64,000 nucleotides of DNA from Emiliania huxleyi CCMP1516 (lineage: Eukaryota; Haptophyta; Isochrysidales; Noelaerhabdaceae). The first letter of the stretch is position 1. Each line of letters opens with the position of its first letter. Of the stretch, positions 43,101 to 54,300 are shown piece after piece. The notes beneath the pieces are model-generated. The model was not told the DNA's origin. It made no database searches and worked only from the letters and a program-made list of their open reading frames with translations. The DNA lies in NCBI RefSeq assembly GCF_000372725.1, contig NW_005196021.1, positions 812,910 to 876,909 of the forward strand, given 5' to 3'. Both the position numbers and the translations under genes were made by a program.

Positions 43101-45399
43101 TCGCCTGCGCCGTTTGCGTACACAACGCCGCCGTAGTCCGACCTCCCGTTGACGAGGGTCAGCCCCCGCAGGGTGAGGCTGCAGCCGCCCGAGAGGTAAA
43201 AGAGCCTGGTCTCTCGCTTGCCGTCGAGCGTCGCGCCCTCGCCGCTGCTCGCGACGGTCACTTTGGTGGTGGAGGTGCAGCTGATCTGGCTGCTCAGCTT
43301 GAACTCTGCACCGGGCGGCAGGTAGATGGAGACGTCGGCAGACGTCGGCTCCTCGATCAGGGTAGCCTCCTCGATCAGGTTGCGGAGCTGGTCCTCGCTC
43401 TCCGCGGCGACATAGCCGGGGGAGAGCGGCGGCAGCGGCGGCAGCTGGGGCGGTGATGGCGGTGGAGGCGGCCGGGTCGCCCAGCAGATCTGACGGCAGA
43501 GGGAGGAGGGCATCAGAGAGGAGAAAGAAGGGGAGCGAGAGGCACCAGGGGCACACCTTCCAGCCCGACTTGACTACGTAGCCATCCGACCGCCACTCGA
43601 TGACGCCGTCCTCCGCCACCGCGCCACTCGGCCCCGAGGTGCCGCAGTACTTTGTGCCGTTGACGGTGAGATAGTCGTAGCGGCAGCCGTACGCCTCCAC
43701 ATCAAAACCGATCACCTCCAGCCCGACCGGCGGCACACCGCTGATGGTGCACTCCTCGCTGTTGCCGTAGCTGTTCGGGTAGTTTGGCGACGCGGCGCAC
43801 CAGCCGCCGTCCGTGAGCGAGCACGGGCCGGTGATGAAGTAGCCGCCAGGGAAACCCGGTGGCAGCGGCGGCGGTGGGGACGGTGGGGTGCCGCATACGC
43901 CCTGCAGGAAGAAGAGGATCACAATGCCAACTCGGAGAGCACGCGTGCTGGAAAGCAAGGGTACGGAGATCTCTGCGTGGCTGCTGCGCTCCACGCTCTT
44001 CTTCTTGACCTGCCCAAGGCACGCCGCGAGGAGCAGCGCCAGCACGGCCGCACAAGGGTTGAGGAAGAGCAGCGAGGCCACATCGACCTCTGAGAGGGGC
44101 GTGGCGGTCGTGAAGCTCTCCTCGAGTGAGGGGTCGCCGATCTTCGTCGCGCCGGAAGTCTCGTCAAATAAGGGGGCGAGCTCGGCGTAGGCGCCGATGT
44201 TGAGCTTCATGGAGGTAGTCGGGTAGGTCTTACCGATCCCGATCTCGACGTTGGAGTGTGCCGTGGCGGTCGTGCAGTCCGCCTCGTCCGTCGTGGAGCC
44301 CGGGACAGGCTTGTTCTGTGAGAGGGGGGGGGGGGGGGGAGTTGGAGCGGAGGCGGGGACCGCCCCCAACGGAGGCCCCCATGTGGGGCCCACGGTGTGG
44401 GAGCGGGGAGCGAGGGCGGGGCGAAAGGGGGGCGAAAGAGGGCAAACGGCCCCCAGGGGAGGGCGGCGGAACAGGGAGAGGCGGCTAGGGAGGTGGGGGG
44501 GGCCGCGGGGGAAGGCCCCCCGCAAGGAATGGTGTGTGGGGTTGGGAGGGGGAAAGGGGTGAGGGAGGTGGCCCCCGCCGAAGAGGGGGCGGGGAAAGAG
44601 GTGGGGAGGGCCGCTGGGGGAAGGCCGGGGCCGGGGCGGGGGCCGGGGCCGGGAGGGGGTGCTGGGGGGAAAATGGGGGGCGGCCAAGACCCCCCGGCGG
44701 AAATTGAAAGGCGGGGAGGGCGGCGGAGCACGTGCCCCCGTGAGAGAGGCCAGACGGTGTGTGAGAGAGCGGAGAGTCGCACACCTTTGTGTCCGTCTCG
44801 TCGGCCTCGCCCTTGGAGTGGGCCGTGGCGGTCGTGCAGACCGTCTCGTTGCTCGTGGAGCCCGAGGCCTTTATCGGATCCTCGGAGACGCAGAGCTCGG
44901 TGAGCGGCGGCGGCGGCTCCGCGCACCACACAGGGGCGCCGCCGCCGCCGCACGTGACACCGACGGAGTTGGCGGTGGAGTCGGCGAGCGAGACGTCGCC
45001 ATTCTTGACCGCGCCGGCAGCCTCGCCAAAGGAGGCGAGCTCGGCGTCGGCCGCGGCGCCGATGGGCTTGACGGTGGTCGGGGCGGCGGCGCGCGAGGCG
45101 GCGCCGCTGAACTTGGAGATGTTGAACGGGAAGGAGAAGGTTGGATGGAAGGTGGCGACGTCCGGACGGGCACCGAACAGCGCCCCCCCACCCCCGAGGA
45201 CGTCTTGGTGGAGCAGGAGCTCCGCGGCCTTGTTGGGTTTGCGCGAGGCAGACGCCGCGAGGGCGAGCGTCGGCGCGTCGGTCTCGAGCTTGGTGCTGAA
45301 GTCGGTGCGGTTGCGCGTGTCGATGAGTGCCCCCCCGCGCCGCGGACGGGGGCGAGAGGCGGCGGTTGAGGGCGTCGCGAGAAGAGCGAGGGCGAGCAT
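37170..45399 (-). CDS. Large surface receptor: CUB, beta-helix, cysteine-rich repeats, multi-TM, TIR-like tail; 16 exons
   Basis: The model has 16 exons, 2185 aa. In minus order they start/end at 45399/44785, 44315/43557, 43489/43055, 42951/42871, 42764/42675, 42568/42488, 42387/42307, 42200/42120, 42019/39503, 39427/38685, 38609/38531, 38458/38363, 38288/38073, 38002/37604, 37531/37466 and 37388/37170. Order: signal peptide; two diverged repeats (CTTATAHS); a CUB domain; a right-handed beta-helix; about 15 GCC2/GCC3-type Cys repeats (CPAGSF, C..G.Y); several TM helices; then a TIR-like domain (HIWSTGQDAVKVIKGELEQL, VFLDVDDL, ILFFLSQGYFRSKNCLREV) and a second related domain (THLLLYLNEDSF). 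It probably senses an extracellular ligand and signals inside. Exons 1-2 could be a separate gene, because a hydrophobic, signal-like segment precedes CUB. The donor of intron 14 is unclear (GA or GT). Confidence 0.75.
42120..42951 (-). repeat. Five tandem cassette exons (81, 90, 81, 81, 81 nt) with near-identical introns
   Basis: Exons 42951-42871, 42764-42675, 42568-42488, 42387-42307 and 42200-42120 each encode one beta-helix rung of the form xGGVVYAxxxSGAVxIxGSxVSGCSA. All are phase 0-0. All end before GTGCGCCGCGTAGAG and all begin after CAACCGCAG. Introns are 100-106 nt and alternate between two sub-types, which points to duplication of a two-exon block. Any subset could be skipped without breaking the frame. 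Confidence 0.9.
44316..44784. other. G-rich (plus strand) 469-nt intron of the receptor gene
   Basis: On the plus strand it has many G runs of 4-12, including a 13-G run near 44325. On the transcribed strand it is a long pyrimidine tract. It is the longest intron of the gene. Confidence 0.7.
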
Positions 45400-45529
45400 G
45401 GCGGCGTGCAGCAGATGTAGGCGGAGACAGATGCACGAAATTGAGATCGCAGAAAAAAAACGCGACGAGTGTCAAGTGGATTGTGTTCTTCAGGGCGGCT
45501 CGCACAGTAGTGTGTGTACGTTGGACGGT

Positions 45530-46790
45530 GTGGTGTGGACGCGAGAATACTTAGCTCCGCCGTTCATGGAGGTAACCGATGCGAGTGCGCGGCGCATCCC
45601 CGGCGGCCGGTTGCTTCCCCCAGGATCTAAGTCTTCTCTGCCTGCGGGAACACCCTCGGGCGGCCGGGTGGGGCTGCGGCTGGAGCTAGCATGGCTCGAT
45701 AGAGCCGAGACCCCGTGTTGAGGCGGCGCTCCTTCGGGCGGCTTTTTAGAGTCGGGAGATATTCGGCAGATCTGTCATGATCTCCCGATCTCATCCCAGT
45801 GATGGACGTCCGTACGTCCCTTCGTAGTAGTTGTGTTTCGGACGGCCCTGCGCAGTGTTCTCCCCGTCCGCCTGCGAGACTGACTCAGTCGCTGGCGGCC
45901 GCAGTCTGAGGGCCCAACTTGAGAATCGTGCTTCTTGGGGTTAGGGATGAAGGCGAAGGACCGTTACGGTGAAGGACCGCAGGTTAGGGACCGATCGCCG
46001 CCGCTCATGTGTCACTGTGTACGTCATGTCAGTCTTGATAACAAGTACGGTCGATCCGTCAAAGCGATCACTCGTCACGATCACGTTGGACGGCTGGCAC
46101 AGAGCTCTGTGCCGGCACACACAGGAAGAGCCGTACGGCAAGAAGAGCTCGATGGGGAGCGAGAACCGTCAGAGGAGGTTCAGGGGTAACCTGAGTCCTC
46201 CGTGACGCGCTCAATCGCTCCCAAGCGGGTGGCTCTCGAAAATCATCGATATCTTCCGAAAAGACTGCTCTTGCCGCAGAGCAGGAGCGGCCGCACTCTG
46301 CTCGCTACCCCCCCTGCACAACTTAGCTCATGGGCGACCCCCCCCCCCCCAGAAGGAGAACAAGTCCCCCTTTATACACGAACCGAAGAAAGTATAGGCG
46401 GGGTCTGGCCGCAATAAAGCTGGAAAACTGGTGTCCACGGGTCTCTTGTTGCTTGGGAGGGTTGGGGACCCCCCCCCCCAGCAGGAGCGCTCTGCTGCTG
46501 GGGGGGTCAGACCCCCCCCCCCCTTAGCAGCAGGGATGAACTTAGTTGTGCAGGGGGGGTAGCGAGCAAAGTGCGGCCCCTCCCGGTAGAAAGGTGAAGA
46601 ACAGCCAGGCTCGCGGACTGGAGTCTGGACACCAACGCGGTATGGGTGGACGCTAGACAGACGATGACGACACGCATGAGCGACACACAGACACAAAACA
46701 GGCTCACAAGACACACAGCCAGCTGGCTGCCACACACCCTGAGGCCTGAGTAGGCGTACACATGACTCAGGGCCACATCCTCCCTGTCTT
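45530..46790. other. Intergenic, no gene recognised
   Basis: This stretch holds several C/G homopolymer runs (46340, 46470, 46512) flanked by related sequence. TTAGCAGCAGGGATGAACTT near 46525 and TAGCTCATGGGCGACC near 46322 lie beside short segments (GCTCGCTACCCCCCCTGCAC and its reverse, AGGGGGGGTAGCGAGC) in opposite orientation. They form an inverted repeat of about 30 bp around 46297-46330 and 46540-46570. No coding frame is convincing. Confidence 0.45.
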
Positions 46791-46794
46791 GGGA

Positions 46795-47465
46795 TGTACG
46801 AGGTTTGCCTCTCGCACCCCGTCTGTTTTCCCGTTTCCTTTTTTCTCTACACAACACCCTCTCTTTCTATTTTCGTAAAATTCTATTTTCCCGGGAAAAC
46901 TGCGTGGAAATCGTCAATTTTTGGGCTCTGAGCCGAGTCTGAGGCTGGTTTGGGCCCCAAATCAGCCAAATTTTAGGCCAAATCGGCAAAATGCCGGGAA
47001 TTTCGCGGAGAAGCCGTGTAGACCTGGAATTTACCCTGCGACCGCCAGGGTATTTTGTCGATTCCTCAATTTTGCCTCAGATTTTGCCCCAGACCAGCTC
47101 TCAGACTCAAAACAAAAGCAAAAATCTCTCTCAGACTCAAACAACAAGCGCAACAACTTCAACCTGCTGCTCCACGAGACGTTCGGCGGCGGCTTCTCGC
47201 CCACCGCCGTTCTCAAGCTGCGCCGCCTCGCGCGCAAAGTCGCGCGCGGCAGCGTTGACCGCACGGCCTACTCGCCCAAGTACTCGCTCTCTTTTATGTC
47301 CCACCATGCAGAGCGCATCTCTCTCTCTGTTGTGCGAGGCGTGAACCGCGCCATTCGCTCTCACCTGGCAACCCTGTCTGCACGTCTCGCGCGCGCGTGA
47401 ACAGGGCTCCAGGCCCCAAATTACGTGTGAGTGTTAGAGTTGTTTGGTATTGCTAAAAATCTCTC
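46795..47465 (+). mobile_element. Family A dispersed element, most complete copy
   Basis: The segment 46795-47115 is non-coding and matches 18465-18720 in reverse. A 95-residue frame follows at 47140-47400 (NNFNLLLHETFGGGFSPTAV, RLARKVARGSVDRTAY, SHHAERISLSVVRGVNRAI, RSHLATLSARLARA). Then comes the end motif TGTTAGAGTTGTTTGGTATT (continuing GCTAAAAATCTC). Parts recur at 1700-1884, 18170-18720 and 31686-32003. The protein family is not recognised. No transposase domain is visible, so it may be non-autonomous or carry a host-derived fragment. Confidence 0.7.
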
Positions 47466-47668
47466 TCTCTAAAAGCCCGGAAAGCGTAACAGGAGTGGCA
47501 CTCGTGCGTCCCGCGGCTCACGGCTCGCTCCTTGATTGAGCCGCCGGTCTGCGATCAGCTCTCTCCTTCTTATCGTTCGTCGCCCCCCTGGCAGAGCAGC
47601 ATTCCACCTAGCAACTCAGCCCTCGCCCCCAAAAACCTGAAAGTGCGGCCGCAACACCTGATCGTCGC

Positions 47669-49812
47669 ATGACGTCCGGCGGCGCCTCGAGCGGGACCTC
47701 CTCCAGCCTCGCTCCGGAGGAGAAGGGCGCTGCCGAGCCGTTGGAGAGCAGATCTGCGAACGCGCCCAACACAGCCAGCATCGTCTTTTCAGAGCCGTCG
47801 CGCCGCCGACACGGTCGGCTAAACTTCCAGTGGGTGCTGCGGCTGAATCAGCGCGCCGTGCCGGCGCTGCGCGTCCTCACAAACTGGAAGGTCGAGACGT
47901 ACATTCAGGAGCGGAGAGCGGCCGGGTGCGTCTCGAGCCGCGACCGGCTCTACCGGTTCCTCGCCTCGCCGACGTCGTCCGGCAACGCGCTGATGTTTGC
48001 GCTGCTCATCCTCGCCTTCTCGTTCGCCTCCATCATCACCTTCGGCGTCGAGTCTCACCAGCACTCCAAGCAGGTCTTGTCGGCGCTCGAGCTTTACGGC
48101 GAGAATGCGACCGCCATCGAGGAGCACCTCGGCAGCCTCACGCCGCCGTACGAAGAGCCGCTCTTCGCCTGGAACTGCGTGCTGGCCGCCATGTTCACCG
48201 CCGAGCTCGCGCTGCGCCTCGCCACCTACCCCACCCCGCTGCGAGACTCGGAGCTGTGGGTCGATGCTCTCGCCCTGCTCCCGCTGATCCTCCGCATCGC
48301 CTGCGTCTCCACCCCCGAGGGGGGCCTCTTCTACGAGTCCGCGCTAGAGATGTACCTGCCGGGCCAGTACTACCAGCCGACGGGCGGCACCTTCCTCCAC
48401 CTCAGCGCAGCCTTCTCCTCGCTGCGACTGCTCAAGCTGACTAGGCACGTGCTCGGATGCCGCTAACCCTAACCCTAACCCTAACCCTAACCCTAACCCT
48501 TACCCTTACCCTAACCTCAAGCTGACCAGGCACATGCTCGGCTGCCGCATCCTCGGCCAGACCCTGACCGAGTCCTTCACCGCCCTCCTCATCCCGATCT
48601 ACTTCCTCTTCACGCTCGTCACACTCTTCGGCGACCTGTGCCGGCACCTCTGTCCTCCCTCGCCCGTCACCGTGAGCAATGAAGCGCTCCCCCCCCTCAG
48701 GCACGCTGCTGTTCGCGCTCGAGTACGGCCGCACGCACTCTCCCGCCGGCGACCAGCAGCGGCCCATGTGAACCCCTTTCACAATCGATAGGTACGACCC
48801 CTACGCAGAGCGGGACGGCCCTCGCGTCCTCGACATCCCCACCGCCTGGTACCTCATCCTCGTCACGATGGCCACCGTCGGGTACGGAGACTTCTCGCCG
48901 CAGACCGCCGGGGGCAGGATCCTGATGGGGCTCGTGACGACCTCTCCGGGCTCGTTTGCTCGGTGACGAGGGTTGAATCCGAGCCGCAACACGCACTCAA
49001 TAGGTTCGTGATTATCACCGGGCTGACGGTGATGGCGATGCCGCTCGCCATCGTCGGCAACAACTTTTCCCGCGCCTGGGAGGCGCGGGCCGCCCTCCTA
49101 CTCCCCCCCCCTCCCCCCCCTCCTACCCCCCCCCCCCTCCCCCTCGAGTCGAGGAGGCCGCTGCTGCGTCACTGGCGAGTCATGCATCGGCGCACTGAGT
49201 CGTGCTGTAGGCGCGTGAGCTCGCCCTGATCGCCGAGGAGATCAAGCTGAGGTGCAGCCTGCACGACGTGCTGCAGGCGTTTGAGGACTTTGACTCGGAC
49301 CGCGACGGCAGCTGCGCCTGCCCCGAGGTTTGGCTGGCCGCTGCCTTTGGAGCAGGCACTTCCTTTGACTAGGCACTTGCTCGTACCCAGACTTCGAGCA
49401 GGCGGTGACGACGGGGATGGGAATCAACCTCGAGGGGCGCAAGCTGCGCTCCCTCTGGCGGCAGTTTGACCACGACGAGTCCGACTCGATCCGGTGCCAC
49501 GAGATACAGCCGAGATGCTGCCGAGGTACTGCCGAGGTACAGCCGAGGTACAGCCGATATACAGCCGAGGCACAGCCGAGGCACAGCCGAGGCACAGCCG
49601 AGGTACAGCCGAGATGCGGCGGTCTGGCCTCGAGTCTGCGCTCTCTTGTCCGCCGCCCTCTCCTCTCCCCGCCGGTGTCTTCCTGCAGCTACCACGAGTG
49701 AGTGTTGTCGATGCATGCCAGGTACCACGAGTTTGCGCTCGCCCTCTTCCCCGAGCTCGATCCGCAGGAGATGGCCGAGTCGATACAGCAGCAGCGGCAG
49801 CAGCAGCACTAG
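47669..49812 (+). CDS. Voltage-gated K+ channel subunit with C-terminal EF-hands, 8 exons
   Basis: Model: join(47669..48444, 48530..48630, 48701..48722, 48792..48929, 49004..49082, 49211..49307, 49373..49493, 49722..49812), 474 aa. Six TM segments are visible, with an S4-like stretch (RLLKLTRHMLGCR). The pore helix and filter ATVGYGDFSPQTAGG identify a K+ channel, followed by S6 (ITGLTVMAMPLAIVGNNF). The cytosolic tail has two EF-hands, DSDRDGTCSYPD and DHDESDSIRYHE, so it is probably Ca2+-regulated. Five of seven introns are GC-AG. Splicing restores both EF loops and S4 exactly. All introns are 65-228 nt, and most show exon sequence repeated at both junctions. Intron 1 consists largely of telomeric repeat, and exon 3 is only 22 nt. 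The gene reads towards the NLR-like gene in the same direction. Confidence 0.9.
48464..48516. repeat. Interstitial telomeric repeat (CCCTAA)n inside a K+ channel intron
   Basis: About eight CCCTAA-type units, with a few CCCTTA variants, form the core of intron 48445..48529. Immediately outside lie two copies of a 27-bp exon segment encoding LKLTRHVLGCR (first, TAG|GCACGTG) and LKLTRHMLGCR (second, CAG|GCACATG). Confidence 0.95.
49500..49617. repeat. 11-bp minisatellite (GCCGAGGTACA, about 10 units) in an intron
   Basis: It fills intron 49494..49721 of the K+ channel gene and is the same family as the array at 1011-1070. A third copy of the junction sequence (CTACCACGAGTGAG) follows at about 49690, before the true acceptor copy at 49722. 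Confidence 0.9.
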
Positions 49813-51100
49813 ACGAATGCTAGTGCAACGCGAGCACAACCATCCCTGCATATGCGCGGGCCTTGGTCCGGCCGGTGCCGCTGACGACGAAAGACGCCTG
49901 TCGGCACTGGGCCAATCCTTGAGTGAGCGCTGAACATTGACTGTGCTTGTGAGGGGGGGTCTTACTTGGTGAGTAGTAGAGTAGCTGGGTGCTGTCGGTC
50001 ATGTCTTTTGTGACACCCCCATGAATAATACTTAGAGACATGGCCAAAGGCCAAGGCCCAAGCGCACTCAGAGGACCAATTCCGTACCGCACGCGGTACG
50101 GCTATGCATGTACATGTACCATGTACGCCTAAAGCATTTTTGGATGCGCAGCGGCGCCGCCAGGCGCCCCCGCCCGCCCCGGCGGTGAACGAGCGGAGCG
50201 AGTGAATCGCCGGGGCGAGCGCCTGGCGGCTCCGCGGAGCTCCTTTGGCTCGGCGCGGGTGGGGGCGCGAGTAAAAAGAATCTTGACCGCGCAAGACATA
50301 AAGGGTGGCTAAGGGCTCTGCCCGCAAGGCGCCCGCGTCGCAGACGCGGTACCATTGACAAATCTGCTGCAATACCCCCACACGAGCAAATAGCAAAATC
50401 AAGTTTGCTTGTCAGGACTATCAAGTTTGCGTCAGGACTGCCCCATCAGGACGATTCCGCAGAGGGGCGCGCACGGGTCGAAACGGGGACTGGGCGCCTA
50501 TCATTCACTGCTGGGGGGAAGGGGAAGGAGGGTTGCAGTGAAGGAAGGTGGAAGTCTCGTCGGAGGCACTTGTGAGCACTGTGAAGACCGTGCGCCATCA
50601 GGACTTCGCCAGGACTCTGTCACACTGTCAGGACTCTGTCAGGACTCTGTCAGGACTGTCAGGACAGGGTGGGAGGTCCACAAACCAGGTTCGCTGCGCA
50701 ACCCTAGCGCGGTATTTTTCTTTTTTTGAGCTAGCCTTCGATGTTAAAAGACCACAAGGTCTTTTTTTACCAAAAAGAGGGCACACCGCGCCCTCTACGC
50801 TGGGATGCTGGGGTCTTTTTTTTCGACTCGGCATACGACCGTGTTCCAGAGACGCTCCCAGGTCGGCGTTCGCTATTTTTGCTCTCACTGCTCGGCGCGG
50901 TTTATCCGTCTGACGGCAGCCGTCAGCCCCACATTCCCTAGTGCGCGCCCCTCGGCACGCCGCCTTAACTGCTGCTGCCGCTGGCCTCGCGCCCCACTTA
51001 ATTAATCGAGACCCGCACAGCGGTCGCGTTCGTTCGACCCCCTTTCCCCACTCACAGTGTGCGTGCGCTCCCCTCCGCTCGGTTGCAGGACACCGCTCAA
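49813..51100. other. Intergenic, with several short repeats
   Basis: No gene recognised. An inverted repeat lies near 50150-50235 (GCGCCGCCAGGCGC against GCGCCTGGCGGC). GTCAGGACTCT units (about 5) lie at 50598-50668. GAGCTAGCCTTCGATGTTA at 50738 recurs as GAGCTTAGCCTTCGATGTTA at 58882. A T-rich hairpin AGACCACAAGGTCTTTTTTT lies at about 50751. Confidence 0.5.
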
Positions 51101-51211
51101 AAATGAATTGCACCGCCTTGAAGATGGAGTACGCAGGGACGGACTGGCAGGTGCTGGAAAAAGAAACCAAGAGTTTTTTTCAATTCGAGCGTGACAGCCC
51201 CCCGAGCAAGG

Positions 51212-51268
51212 CTGTTGAGCAAAGCCGCTGTTGAGCAAAGCCGCTGTTGAGCAAAGCCGCTGTTGAGC
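51212..51268 (+). repeat. Four 16-bp tandem units upstream of the NLR-like start codon
   Basis: GCTGTTGAGCAAAGCC is repeated in tandem about 3.5 times, ending 47 bp before the ATG at 51315. It lies in the 5' UTR, or in an intron if the ATG at 51102 (MNCTALKMEYAGTDWQVLEK) is the real start. Confidence 0.9.
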
Positions 51269-51314
51269 ACATCGCCACCTGTCCGGAGAACCGGCGCCCA
51301 AAAGGTAGTACGTG

Positions 51315-54300
51315 ATGCCGAAGAGCGGCGCTACCGCAACCTCCGCACAAGCCTTTCAGGCGGAGAAGCCGGACGGCTCCGACGAGTTTGGCACTTCGCG
51401 CGACGTCAAGGCCGACGACTCCCTCCTCCCCGACGCTGAGGTGGAAGGAGTGGAAGTCCACCCCGCAACTGCGAGGAGCATCGTCGACACGTGCCGGCAG
51501 CTCGACGAGAGCTTGGCAGCGGCGTTCATCCGCGGTGACATCCGCCTGCTCCGCCGTGCATGGCTTCTCGAGGCTCCCGACCAGCACTTGCCGTACAGGC
51601 AGGTGCTGGAGGAGCGCGAGGGTCGAGGCGAGTCGCCGCTGCTCGATCCGAAAGAGGCGGCTGCGCTCCTCGAGCGTGGCGATCGCAGCATCGGTGCCCT
51701 TACCCAGTGCGCGCTGCCCATGCCCTTCGGGACATTCCCCGCACTCCCCGGCTCCCGCTGACTGCACGCACCAACCACCCGAATTGCGCGTACCGCAGTC
51801 CCTGGTACTCACCCGGCGATCCGGACCCGGCGGGCGTCAAGCTGAAGATTCTCCGCGAGGCACTCGTAGTCCTCACGCACATCGAGGCCATCTTCGTGGA
51901 CTACGCTTCGCTCTTCCAGGCCAGCCTGCGGACCCGCCCGCTCACGCCGCACGCCTTAGCTGTGGTGAGCTCACAGGTCCCCTTTGCTGCGCAGCACCCA
52001 CCGAAAGGGCAGCGCAATCCAGCTGAGAACGAAGCCTTCAAGCGCGCGCTCGGCGTCATGGGCGACGTGTACGCCTCCGCGGTTGGCACGACGGTGCTGC
52101 AGATCAAGGAGATCGCGCCTCGTCCGCAGGAGTTTGACGGCGCTCTTTGCCTTTTCGGCCTCAAGGCCGGGGTGGACGAGGCGGCGGTCCGCCAAGCTCT
52201 CCGCGGCGGCGACCTGTCAGCCGAGTTCGAAAGCTGCGACCTGACGTTTGAGCTGACTTACGGCGTCGTGCGCTTCACCACGCACGCCGCGGCGCTGCGA
52301 GCCATGGTGGCGAACGCCTTCTCTGAGCTGTGCGGAGGTGTCGGCACGCGGTACAACGAGCACTCGTACGATGGCCGCGGCGATGGCGAGGGCGGGCGTG
52401 ACGGCGACGAGGGCCGCGGCTGGTGCGATCCTCCCCCCCCCCCCCCGCGCATTGCACCCCTACAAAGGTGTACGGGTGTCCTCGCGTGGCAGGTGCTGCT
52501 TCGAGGGCGGGGTGAGCGGCGAGCTACTCGTGCGGCTCAGCGTCTACCCTCGGATGAAGGCGGAACTCAGCAAGCTGCCGCCCAAGCTGCTCTCGCTAGC
52601 CAGCGGCAGGGCACCGGAGCCGGTGGAGCTGTCGCACAGTGATGTCTGGCAGCGCGTGCAGCGGGTGATCGAGACCATCGAGCAAGCCACGTTCACCGGC
52701 AAGGGCGACAAGGAGGTGGTGCCCAAGCTGTACAAGAGCTACGTCGAGCGGGTTGCGACGGTGCTGACGTCCACACTCGCACTTCAAACGACGCTCGAGA
52801 CGGCGGCGGAGGTGCCGCCTATGCCGCTTGTCGATGCGCCGCCCACCGACGCCCTGCGCCTTGCCGACGGCCAGCTGCTGCTGCTGCTGCCGGGTGCCGA
52901 CGCGCGCCTCGCCGGCGGCGACGGAGCGTGGCTCGCCGAGGTGGAAGCCAGCGAGCGCACCGCGCGTAATCTCTTTGATGGCGGTGTGGCGGAATTGACC
53001 TTTGACAGCCTCAGCCACGCGGTAATCCCGTGGCGCCCTGCTGAGGCTTCGCTGCACCGCGACCTCGTTGCGCTGCCAGCGCTGGGCGAGCGAGTGCAGC
53101 GGCTGTGCGACGATCAGCTTCCGGAAGATGGGCTGCGGGCGCTCGGCGAGGCGAGCATGGACGTCGTGGCCGACGCGGCGAAGCTGCCGGTGGTTGCGGA
53201 GGTTGCTCGCCAGGCGGAAATGGAGATTCGCCAGGTGCTCAAGAAAGTTGCGGATTACCCGCCTCGAGGGCCTGGCGAGGAGGCGCCTCCGCTTCGCGAA
53301 TGGATTGAAAGCTGGCGCGAGAGCCTCAAGCGCCTCTCCTCCAAGGACGTGAAAAGCATGATGAATAGCTTGCGCGAGATTCTCGAGCGGCTCTCCCCCA
53401 AGGCTCTCGACGCTCTCGCCGTCGCCGCGTGGCGGGAGGGCGGGTTGGTGGGCGCCCGCCGCTTCGCATGGGGACAGCGGCTCGTCGTGCGCGCCACCGA
53501 CGGCGCTTGGCGTGAAGCGGCGGCGGAGGATGCGTGCAACCTCGACGGCGGGCCGGCGTCGCTTAACCCATGGAACCACGCGCCACTCGAGATGTCCCTC
53601 GACGCGTTCGAGGCGCTTCGAGCGTGGCACACCAACGCCTTGCGCGCGCAGCACTCGCACATTGTCGACGCACTCTCCGGCCGTCGGCTCGACGCGTTGA
53701 AGCAGTGCGTCGCAATCGAGGTGGTGGGCGGCGGGGCGGAGCTGGCATCGGTGGTTGAAGCATGTAGCTTCGCCGCATGGCTGTGCACGTTGCACCAGGA
53801 GCGGCTCGCGGGCGGCGAGGCGACGCGGCCGCCGGCAACGCTGCTGACCGCCGGCCCCGCGAGCGGCAAGTCGACGCTGCTCTCGCAATTAGTCGCGCTT
53901 TCGCTCGACAGCGAGCTCGTGCCGATCCTAATCAAGGTGCAGCTTCTTCAGCAGCGGCTGATCTCCTCACCTCACGCGTTTGCGACGGCGTGGAATTGGG
54001 TCGATGCCTACTTGCGCCTCGAGCACGGCGAGGTGTCGCCGCTGTACCGCATGCTGAAGCAGGCAATGATGGCGCGCCGCGCGCTGCTCCTGCTGGACGG
54101 GCTCGACGAGGGCGGCACGAACCGGGAGCAGATTGAGAGGCACGTTACCGAGGTACTCGCACCGCAGGGACACGTGCTACTTGCCACTTCCCGGCCCGCG
54201 GGCATCGACGAGGTCCGTTTCGCCTCCTTCCACCGGCTCCGCCTCTCGCCGCTCACGCCGGAGCAGCAAGAGCAGGCGCTGGTGCAGCGGTTGGGCCACG

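Noticed and set aside
44340-44780. G-runs as a functional G-quadruplex control region
   Set aside because: The motif density is real, but it lies in an intron and nothing in the sequence separates function from composition.
48464-48516. Telomeric repeat taken as a chromosome end or assembly join
   Set aside because: Coding sequence of the same channel continues in frame on both sides, so it is interstitial.
50628-51170. 180-codon minus-strand ORF
   Set aside because: No domain, irregular composition, and it crosses short repeats and T runs.
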